NCBI GenBank assembly: GCA_963513935.1
Contig: OY740771.1
Coordinates: forward strand, 18,087,349 to 18,151,348
Source: Aphrophora alni
Lineage: Eukaryota; Arthropoda; Insecta; Hemiptera; Aphrophoridae
Length of the DNA: 64,000 nt
Direction: 5' to 3'
This document shows positions 29,501 to 41,500 of the stretch, one piece after another. The notes under the pieces are model-generated. The model worked only from the letters and a program-made list of their open reading frames with translations. It did no database searches and was not told the DNA's origin. The position numbers and the translations under genes were made by a program. Position 1 is the first letter of the stretch; each line of letters begins with the position of its first letter.

Positions 29501-32500
29501 AAGAATGTAGAAATAAATTGAAATTGGATAGCAATGTCAGACGCTACAAACTGAGATATTATATTCATTCACAGAAATATAATTATATAATCAACTCATA
29601 ATGTAGCTGATTCATTGGTGTGACGTGTCTTGTTTGTTGGTAATCAGTTTATATATAAATTATAAAGAAAGAAAAACACTAACACTAGACAACTTTTTCA
29701 TTGTAGATCCAGCATTGTAAACAAAAATGGGTGAAATGATTGATGAATAATCTTAATCATAAAAGCTAGAATATTTTAGGAACCTAATGTACCTACCACA
29801 TATTTATCATCTAATGAAAAGTCATCTAACATGCCCACAACAAGCTGTTACTCCAAGGATTTAAAATGGATGTTTTACGATTGAAAATTTTATCTCTAAC
29901 TTTCAGCCCTTCATGCCATCCATATATATTGAGATATATCAAATTCCAAGAATTAATGTAGAAATAATATAATTTTTGAAGTGCTTTTGAAATGCTGCTC
30001 ATATTTGGGAGGGTAGTGAAAAATATCATTTCTGTAGTTGAGTGTGTTGAAAAATTGATTCACCATATATTTAGTTATATTTTATCTGAACAACAGCTGT
30101 TATACAAATTTTCTAACATTAAAATTATATAAATAATTAATAAGCATAATCATTAACTGTCAGATACTTCTAAGACAAATGTTGCCAGTTGTAAGACATG
30201 TTAAATGTCAACTCCAATATTTATTCAGATGATACGTAATACAGTGACAAATTAGATAGTTGACAAATTGGTTTTCTATAATAAAAAAATCACGGCTTGA
30301 ATTGTAATGTAGATTTGCACTGTTTTAATTTCGCTTTTTCTATAATAAGAGATTATTAATAAATCTACTGTATACATCTAAAAAAAACTATGTATATAAC
30401 CTATAACTACTGCAACATATCCTATTTTAAACCTCAAGATAATATTTTATAAATCACAATGGAACAAATTTATAACTTTTAATTGCACATTTCCTCTACT
30501 GGCTCAATAGATTGTATGAAACCATATATACAGTTTCAAAATTCATTATTCTACTTCAAAGCTTCAACATGGCTAAACCTGCTCTGGTAAGTCAAATATA
30601 TTTTTTTATTAATATTGTTGTTTGTACTCCATTTGAAGTTTGCCATATCACTAATCTCAAAAATGAAGTTGAATTTCATTCACATTTGAAAATTTAACAT
30701 TTAAAAGCATTTTTATTAATACAGTAGAGTCTCGCAAACTCGGCACTCGATAACCCGGCAGTCCGGATTATTCGGCAACCCCGACGGGAAAAAATATATA
30801 TTTCTAAAAACAGCGATGTTCATAAAAGTTCGGCAGATCCCAAAGCGGGCATTAACTTCGATCGCTCGAATCGTTGATGGTACTTTTCCCACGTTAAACT
30901 CGTCACAAAGCTTTTTTACAGATTCCCCTCTGTCAAGTCTTTTTAACACAATTAACCGCGTCTTAAACGAAACCAACACACGCTTCCGTTTTCGTAACTC
31001 GCTCATTTTTATTTACTGTATATACTGTGCGTACCTGTCAAAGAAAACTGAAAAGAAATGTTATATTTTCCATAATGTATACTAAATTGATTCGTGGGAA
31101 AAAAGCGGCCCATCAAACATTTTTTGCAGCTGTATGTCTGCTATATCGACGAGTGCCAATGCCGCGGTGTTATTATGCTGCCGACAATGGGATACCGCTA
31201 TCGACAAAGTCGTTTGATATCGCCGCCGCTTTGGTGCCGCGGTGTTTTTACGTCGCCTACAATGAGATACCGCTATCGACAAAGTCATTTGATATCGCCG
31301 CCGCTTTGGTGCCGCGGTGTTTTTACGTCGCCTACAATGGGATACTGCTATCGACAAAGTCATTTGATATCGCCGCCGCTTTGGTGCTGCGGTGTTTTTA
31401 CACTGCCGACAATGGGATACCGCAATCGACAAAGTCGTTTGATATCGCCGCCGCTTTGGTATTTCAATTACAATTTATTTTTTGCCCTTATTCCCGATAA
31501 CCGGGCATTTCACAAACTCGGCACACTTCCGGTCCACATTACGCTGAGTTTGCGGGACTCTACTGTAGCTCAAATCGTTAAACATAAACAAATAATTTTG
31601 TAGAATATGGCTTATTAAATCTTGTATCTTTTGTGATACACTGAAAAAAATTAATTAAGAGTAATGATTAGCCAGCAAAATACTTTCAAATTTCAAAATA
31701 AAATATCAGAGTCTATAAATAAACATATATAAATAAGCAAGGTCTGAGTAGAGTTTTTTTTGTTTCAAATGTGAAAAACCTTGTGGTCATCATCGACTTC
31801 AAAAAAGTTATCATAATGACAAGACGACATTAATGTTTGTAATTTCACAAAAAAATTGTTTTTCTTTCAGAGTTTAGGCGGCATCATCCTATTGGTGTCA
31901 TACCTCACTAATATCCAGGCATATGGTTCCGGTTCTGGTGTAGGCTATGGTGCTGGTTATGGTAATGATGGCAAAGGAATTGGTTACGGACTAGGTTATG
32001 GTGAAGGTGCAGAAAGTGATGAATGTTCAGAAAGTGGAGAAGGAGAAGGAAATGGAGTAGGCATTGGGTATGGATCAGGGTCACCCATGAAACGAGCTGT
32101 TTCAGGCTTAGGTGTAGGTATTGGTGCTGGTTTAGGAACTAGCGGAAAAGGTATTGGAATTGGCATTGGTTATGGATCAGGATCTGGAGATGGAGCTGGT
32201 TCCGGCTATGGTGCAGGTTATGGTGCTGGTTATGGTAATGGTGGCAAAGGAAGTGGCTACGGACTAGGTTATGGTGTAGGTTCAGGAAGTGGTAATGGAG
32301 AAGGAACTGGAACTGGAATCGGTTATGGGTCTGGGTCAGGATCCAGTAAAGGAGCTGGTTCAGGCTATGGTGCAGGTTATGGTGCTGGATCAGGATATGG
32401 TGGGAAAGGAACTGGAGTAGGTATTGGCTACGGATCAGGATCTGGAGATGGAGTTGGTTCTGGATATGGGGCAGGTTATGGTGCTGGTTCAGGGAATAGT

Positions 32501-35500
32501 GGTAAAGGTACTGGAGTAGGTATTGGCTATGGATCAGGATCCGGAGATGGAGCTGGATCTGGCTATGGTGAAGGTTATGGTGCTGGTTCAGGATATGGTG
32601 GGAAAGGAACTGGAGTAGGCATTGGCTACGGATCAGGATCTGGAAAAGGAGCTGGTTCAGGCTATGGTGCAGGTTATGGTGCTGGTTCAGGATATAGTGG
32701 AAAAGGAACTGGAGTAGGCATTGGCTATGGATCAGGATCTGCAGATGGAGCTGGTTCTGGATATGGTGCAGGTTATGGTGCTGGTTCAGGATATGGTGGG
32801 AAAGGAAGTGGAGTAGGCATTGGCTATGGATCAGGATCAGGAGATGGAGCTGGTTCTGGATATGGTGCAGGTTATGGTGCTGGTTATGGTAACGGTGGCA
32901 AAGGAAGTGGAGTAGGCATTGGCTATGGAAAAGGATCTGGAGATGGAGCTGGTTCTGGCTACGGTGCAGGTTATGGTGCTGGTTCTGGAAGTGGTGGGAA
33001 AGGAAGTGGAGTAGGCATTGGCTATGGATCAGGAGATGGAGATGGAGCTGGTTCTGGATACGGAGCAGGTTATGGTGCTGGTTATGGTAACGGTGGTAAA
33101 GGAAGTGGAGTAGGCATTGGCTATGGAAAAGGATCTGGAGATGGAGCTGGTTCTGGCTACGGTGCAGGTTATGGTGCTGGTTCTGGAAGTGGTGGGAAAG
33201 GAAGTGGAGTAGGCATTGGCTACGGATCAGGATCCGGAGATGGAGCTGGTTCTGGATACGGTGCAGGTTATGGTGCTGGTTATGGTAACGGTGGCAAAGG
33301 AAGTGGAGTAGGCATTGGCTATGGAAAAGGATCTGGAGATGGAGCTGGTTCTGGCTACGGTGCAGGTTATGGTGCTGGTTCTGGAAGTGGTGGGAAAGGT
33401 AGTGGAGTAGGCATTGGCTACGGATCAGGATCCGGAGATGGAGCTGGTTCTGGCTACGGTGCAGGTTATGGTGCTGGTTATGGTAACGGTGGCAAAGGAA
33501 GTGGCTATGGACTAGGTCATGGTGCAGGTTCAGGAAGTGGTGATGGAAAAGGAATTGGAATTGGAATTGGAATCGGTTATGGGTCAGGATCAGGAGATGA
33601 AGATGGAGAAGGAACTGGTATTGGTTACGGATATGGTAAAGGCTCAGGATATAGCCGTTAATTATAATGAACTGTTTTCCTAATACAAATTTCTTTCAAA
33701 CAATAACAAGTTTTTAACTAGCTGTTTACAATTACTTGTAATTTCACAAATATACTGCATATATTTATAAAATAATCACAGTTTTATTCTTTGAAAGTTT
33801 TTGAAAAATATTTTTAACAATCTTATCTTCCTCCTTGAAATTGTAAAGCATTGGGGGTAGAGTTTATCCAATACCTAATGTATCTATAAAGGAATTCCTT
33901 GATTACAATTCTTCGTAAGTCCTCTATAGTCCTCCACACAAAGCCCACAACGATTTTGGTATCAACATCGTTAAAGACTACAACAAAGCCCTTCCAAATA
34001 TGATCAGATGCCAGCAAACATACATAGCAAGAGTTCTATAGTAACAGAACCAATGGTTACTTCATTTTATGACCTCACAATACTGATTCATTTTTTATTT
34101 TTGCTAGGCAGTGTCTAGTAACAGAGTTACTGCCTACTCCAAGTTCTGTTTGTTCCATAAGAGATACTTATAAAAGATAAATCTTTTCACCTGTCTAAAT
34201 CTAACAGTGTCCTCTCATGGGGGGTGGGGGGCTCATTCATCAGACTTAACCACATTCCTCAGATAACATTTCTAAGGTTAAAGATCTCTCTGGTTCCCAT
34301 CAACTATAATATTGATGGGAAGCATTAAAACACCTTAGATACTATAATTTTAGGTCCACACACTTTAGTTCAAATTAATTTTGGAACCAGCCACATATGA
34401 TAAGTGAGCCTCTTCCTCTATTTCTAACCTGTTGTCTTTCCATTGTTGATGTTCTAACATAATAATATACTAATAATTCCTACTATACAATATTTAATAT
34501 TCAGGTGCCACATATTGCAGAAATAAATGTTAATGTAAGACAATTTACTAAGGCCGTCCAGAAAGAAGTACCCTAAAATGTTAAATAACCAACAAAGATT
34601 TTTTCAACTATCGTTAAGCTACTTTTCTACATAAGCACTTAATGTACCGCCCAACACATTTTTGTATGCCTGTGTCATATTCTTTCGCCGTTAGTTATTC
34701 ATCCCAAAAAAATCTTTCAGATTGGTAAACAAGTGATCATCATTAGAAGCCAGATCAGGGGTGTACGGTGGATAATAAAAGTATTTCATTTAAATTTGTT
34801 AATCAATCATTTTGTTTTCACAGCGGCAAGAGGCCGTGTAATAGAGAACCAAAACGTTGCTAGACAACAGTCCCCTTCTGCAATTTTGAGTGACCCACTG
34901 GAATTTGTTTAATGTTTCACAATATGTATAAGCATTTACTCTGATTCCACATGGTATAAAGTCAACAAGTATTAGTCCTTTTTGGTCCCGGGAAAGGGTC
35001 CATTACCTTTCGATTAAAAACTGCCAGCTCAAATATTTTGGTTTCGATGGTAATGACCAATTCGTTCATCATCATGGATGTTTTCCCTCCCTGCAATAAA
35101 ATTTTCTACACCACTGATGATTCATCTATTATATCTCCATATACTTCCTTGATTTGATGATGTATTCACACGTGGTGCCATTCCCTATTTTCTTATTCAT
35201 TTTAAATACACATTGAAACAATACAAGTGTAAAGAGTTATCTGAGTTGCACAATACCTTTCAGAATTTATTATTTCACTTCTTGACAAAAAATTCCATTT
35301 TCACCATACATTTTACAAATCTGCTAACGAATAATCGGGAATGACATTTCTTGTCAGAAAAATTCTTGTTTTAAAAAAATGGATAACAAACCATATTTCA
35401 CAATCGACAATATCTGAATAGAGTTAAACATATATGAAGAAAACAAAACTGAAAACACACTCTGGGCTAGCTGTAATGGCATCTATGAAAGAGTCACTGA

Positions 35501-38500
35501 ACCAGGGAGATTAGCACACGTGCGAGGAGTGGCAATCGCTGCACTGTGGCCAACCATGGAGCGAAAAGGTTCTTACTTTTTGAACACACCTCAAGTAAAA
35601 GAAACAACAAACAAAAAGTATAATCTCTATTCGAACAAAAATACATAATATACCCGAAAAAGGGTGAAACTGGTTAATTTCTTGCAAAAATGTTTATTGT
35701 TACAAATTTAAGTGACCTAAAATAAAATAAAAAATGATTTAAAATTTTTCATCAATTTTATATGGTAGATTCATTTTTTTAGAATTGTAGTTTTGCAGAT
35801 ACAATTGTTTAGAGTTGTAAACCAAAAAAGTTCTTCAAGACAATAGTAATCCTAACTCCCTCATTCAAGCAATCACAACTTTCCAATCATTAGGAAGATA
35901 AAATCCATTGTAATATCAGGAGCACCTGCTACTAGATTTAAGTAGAAAACATAAGACTTTAACATTAAAACTTAATTGATTGAAAACATAAAACCATGAA
36001 AAAATCAAATAATTACAAATTAGAAAGCTATGTATTCATGGTTTGTGAAAATAACAAAAAAAACAATAGAGAACATACTCTCATTTTTGATTGTATGAAA
36101 AGGCACTTCAGTTAAATAAATATTCTTAATGGTAGCCCTAATTTTAAAGATATGGTTAAAGAACTTTAAATCATTTACAAGAATTAAATGTTCAAAGGGC
36201 AATTTCATATGGTGATGCCAGGTCCCTTTGAAAATTTCAAAGAAACATTCTCCAAGTGGAATAATAGGATCACCTAAAACCATTGAAACCAGTTTTACCT
36301 TGCAATAATTGCCCTGTGCGGAAAACAGTAATTCCTGATTTTACGAAGAGTAAAAGTGAATAAAAATTCCGTGGTCCATCTAATGATCAACTAACATTAA
36401 AAAATGATGATGTTTTAAAAATATAACATTTCTCCTATTGTACTACAAAACTTGCAGTGCTTTATAAACAGAGCAAAATATGTTTTGATTGGATATAAAT
36501 GAATTTATTCCACACGTAAAGAAGTTCAGAGATCAAAGAAAATAAGAAAACTACTCCTTTAATTGGAAAATGCAGACAAATTAAATTAAAGTAATGAAAA
36601 TTTTAAATAAATTAAAACAACAATTTTTTAGTATAAACCACAATATTTTAATTGAAACTTACCAACCATGGTTTCGCTAGTTAAACGATTCTTGTAAAAG
36701 TCCTTGACATTGCTTTAACTAGCGAAACCATGGTCGGCAAGTTTCAATTAAAATATTGTGGTTTATACTAAAAAATTGTTGTTTTAATTGATTTAAAATG
36801 GAATACCACCAAGTACTCTTACGGTCTTCAGCATAAATAGTTTAATGAAAATTTTAGTGATTTATTTGTCTCCAAATACATCAGCAACTTCATCAATCTA
36901 TAGATAAAATAATGCAAATGATACTTACACAGCCTCATCAATGATGTATCTGCTTATATTACATTATATTACATATAATATTATACAAGCAGATATATGT
37001 AATGCCTAAAAGTTGGTTTCTTGGGCCTTGTCGGAAATGTTAAATTAATAGATCATGGGGTCTTATCCACTAGGGTAAGTTTGTTAAAAATAGTTCTGTT
37101 GTTACATGGGTTTTCTGAGCCTTGTAGATGTGTAGGCTATATATTAAAAAATCTCAACTTGCTTCACTCGTGGCAGTGTCTTGGCCCTGACAGACATTGA
37201 ATATATGTATATGAAGAAGTTACATTTGTCTCGGGGACTGGGCTCTGCCGGATTTATTAACTATAGGAATAACGTATTGAAATGCGGAATCGAATTCTGC
37301 AAATTTTTATTCAATTTAGTGTGTTATAAGTTAAATAACACATGAGATATGAACAGAAAAATATTTTAAATCACCAATATTTCGACACATTTAATTCAAT
37401 TTTTCAAAATTATATGGTCCGAACTTAATTTTTGTGGCCATTAGATGCTTATTAACAGATGACAACAATAACGCCAATAAAGACGGATGGACGGCATGTA
37501 ACACTAAGATCAGTAAAAAAAGGAAGTCATAATTTTTTGTGATTACCAAATTTACCCCATACTTCGTATACTGGGTAAGTAAAATCTAAACAAGATACAA
37601 ATAGAAAATTAAACATTGTTTGCTGTTCGCAGATGAATAGTGAGGTGTGATGACTTTTTCACTAATGGTCTCACCATGCTAAATAACATCTTTATATACA
37701 CCACGTACAATACTGATATTAAATAATAAATAACTAAGCATAATTATTAACTGTCACATGACAACATAAGACAATTGATTATAGTTGTGAGATATATTAC
37801 AAGTAAACTGCAATATTTATTCAGATGAGACATATATTTGACTGCAACAAATTGAAAAGTTGACAAATTGGTTTTATATAAGTTTCAAAAATCACAGCAT
37901 GGAATGTAATGCATATTTATTGTAGTTTAATTTCGTTTTATGTAATATAATCATTTAAAACAAATTTATAAATGAATCTATTTTTTTATTTTTTTCAAAA
38001 CATCAGTTTATTATCTTAAATGTAAAAATTGCATTCGAAATCTTACAGCCACATATTAAGAATCAATATGAGTGAATTTAAAATACTTAAGATTATAAAT
38101 TTCCTCCAATGGTTTGATACGATTGTATATAATGGAGGAATGAAGTTTCAGAATTCAATCCCTCTTCTTCAAAGCTTCAACATGAATGCAATAACTCTGG
38201 TAAGTTGGATTTTACTATTAATTTGTAATATCTAGCAATTTTCAAATATCTGTAATCCAAACTGTTTTGGAAATAAAACTTTTGAAATTTTAACTGAAAA
38301 TTAACTAATTTAAATCATTACTTCAATGAGCACCGTGGTAAATGTACACAATTTAAAACACTGAAACCCCTACCACAAGTTTTGAATAGGTAAGTTTTGA
38401 AATATCAGGCATGGTCAAATCAAATTATATTAGTCTTGCATGATATATGTGTATTATATTTAACATTTAACAAGTTTTACACAGCATTTATTATACATAA

Positions 38501-41500
38501 ACTAACAAACATTACATATAAATTTTAAAATCCTTGATGGTCATACTGTACATGTGTGTATTCAATTTATGTCCTGGTTATTACTAGCTTATCTTTATTG
38601 TGGGTTTATCATCGTTGAATGATTTTTTCGAAGATTACAATATTGTTTTTTCGTTTAGTAATTATCGTAGGTCTGTTTAAATATCTATTTAAACAAATAA
38701 GCTACTTAAATCAAATACACCTATCACTCACATTCACCAGTTAAATAGAAAACAATAAATGCATAAACTTTTTTGACCTTACCATAGCCAATAATAATCA
38801 CAAACTTGCATTCAAAATATATAGAAAAAAACTAAAAAAAAATAACCACACAATTCACAATCCCTAACCTAATAAATAACCATTGCAAATTCGTTTTTAA
38901 AAAATTCCAAATTTATATGCAAACATCAGATCCAAACTCACTTCTAAACGAAAAAAACAACATTCCAACCAAACTCAATCTTCAACAAAATCATTCAAAT
39001 AGAACTCCTTCATTCAAAGACAACCGACGACACAACACAGATAAGCCAGTAATAACCATGATGTGAACACAAACATGTGTACACAGTATGACTATCACAG
39101 ATTTTAAAATTTACATGTAACTATTTGGGTAACCTCATAAAGCATCTGATTCAATAGTTTATATCACATTTTTTATGCTTTTTCTTCTTTAATAATCAGG
39201 ACTACATAATATTTCACCATCTTTGATGGCTTCATTGGGTCAATATTTCACATTAAATACATATAATATATACAAACACAAAAACATATCACATAATTTA
39301 GCAATACACACTAATCCTAATTTTAAAAGTGTTGTATATAAATTGTTAAATGTTAAATATAATGTGCATATATCAAGGCAAGATAATTATAATATAATTA
39401 TATATAACTATAATTTGGTTTGACTATCCTGAATAATAGGCAAAATGTACATCACCAAAACGAAAAAAAGGACTAAGCAGCACAACTGAAAAAGGTATTT
39501 ATTGAATGAAACCAGTCCAGTAAAGCAATCAATAATCATGAACACAAAATATTATTAATTCAAAATTTGTATTTAATTTTTCATGTTGAAGTATAACATA
39601 TTATAACAGCTTAAAACAGTTTTATAAATTGAAAAGAAATTCAAATCATACCACTCCTGTGTGTTTATTCACCTGCATGTAGAATGTATTTGTATGAGAA
39701 TGTTTATACAATTGCTTTCAAATAAAAAAATTATAATATCCCTAACAAGTCAACATTCTTTCTACAATTTGGCAAAATCCTCATTTTATTTTCAGAGTTT
39801 TGTTTTCGTCCTCTTGGTGGCATCCTTCGCAACCATCCAGGCACGATATGGTTCTGGATTTGGTGAAGGTTTTGGAGCCGGTTACGGTAAAGGTGGCAAA
39901 GGAAGTGGTTATGGACAAGGCTATGGCGCAGGTTATGGTTCAGGAAGTGGAGAAGGAGAAGGTCATGGAGTCGGCATCGGTTATGGAAAAGGATCAGGAC
40001 ACGGTGATGGAGAAGGAGTTGGAGTAGGGTATGGTTATGGTAAAGGATCAGGACACGGTGATGGAGAAGGAGTTGGAGTAGGGTATGGTTATGGTAAAGG
40101 ATCTGGTAAAGGTGGTGGTAAAGGTAGCGGCTTTGGACAAGGCTATGGTGCAGGTTTAGGAAAGGGTGGTGGAAAAGGAGTCGGAATAGGTTATGGTTAT
40201 GGAGAAGGCCATGGCTATTAATTATAATAAACTGTTTTCTGATAAAAATTATTTCCAAACATTAGGAAGTATGAAACGGCTTTTTATGATTACTCGTACA
40301 TTTACAATATATGATAAAATAAGCATTTAAAAAAAAGGTTTTTTTTTAATCTGTACCTCTCTTAACTCAAGCTCTCCTGTACACCCTATCTACTTGTAAT
40401 TTATTTAAAAGTAAAACTATGATAGAAGCTGTGTACTTAAATTTTATTTTTGAAACAACTAGATTAAATTTATAAAATTGGGATTTGTGGAATATTACTG
40501 AGAGTATGTATTATTAAAAAAGTATGTTTGGATTCATACTTAGTACAGTCTTGAATTAAAGTAAAACTTTAATGTAAAGAGTTTTAAATGTAATAGTATT
40601 GAAGCACTACAAATTCATCCCCTTCTCAATACTTGTGTAATATAACACACCCCTCAATTATAATGTGGGAACACAAAGTAACCTTCACCTCACATTGTCA
40701 TCTAGACTTGGGTAGATCTTTCTTTTTCAACTTTCCTAACAGGTCTCCTTTAACTAACTTCTGTTCTCCAACTCTATTAGAATATTCGAAGGCTAAGTGC
40801 ATTTCTATTTTTTTTAAGGCGATGATAATACATTTTAACTTTACACGCTAGTCAACTGTCTATACAGTATTGACAAAGTTCGGTATTTATTATTTTCTCC
40901 TGAATTTACAATTGTTTAGAATAAGTAGTTCCAAAACATTCGAAAATGTCTGCACTTATCAGTATACAGATAGTATAGCAGAACATTAAAAATAATCACT
41001 AAAAATTTGGTAACTGATTACACATGGTGTCTGGCTTGCAATTGCTACGAAAATAAGCAACCATTGATTAATTTTAGCTTACAAGAGAAAAGGGTTCAAA
41101 ATTACTTGAGTCACTTATAAAATAGTGACATATCATTATGATAATCAGATTGAATTTGCCATTCAGATGCATCCGTTTTAAAAGCTAGACAAGCTATATA
41201 ATATATTATGAAGATATAAAAAGGAGTAATGAGTTTTTTGAGGGTTAAGAGCTACAAGTAGTCTTTCTCAACTGCCAGCTAAAATGGATCATATTATGGA
41301 ATGACCCTACTAAATTCATTGGCTTTTGAGGGAATTAAACCAAACTTCTTTTGCTTGCAAAGGACTCTACCAACCACTGTAGCAAAGGAATTACACCACT
41401 CTAACTGAAAACCTTTGGTATGGCTTTGCTAATGGTTCGATACAGTAGGAATTTGTGAACCATCAAAAGCTACTCTTAATAGTAATACATACTATTAATA

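Noticed and set aside
31160..31465. CRISPR-like repeat array
   Set aside because: Repeats are contiguous tandem copies without unique spacers, in a eukaryotic transposon.
31027..31603. Repetitive frames on both strands over the 75-bp satellite
   Set aside because: The repeat unit is divisible by three and lacks stops, so open frames are expected by structure. They lie inside a transposon.
39661..39795. N-terminal extension of GX3 (about 45 residues)
   Set aside because: Begins with GTG, sits upstream of TTTTCAG, and has no counterpart in GX1 or GX2. It is read as intron.
39731..40258. Minus-strand His/Leu-rich frame opposite GX3
   Set aside because: It is the antisense shadow of Gly-rich codons, with no promoter or splice support.
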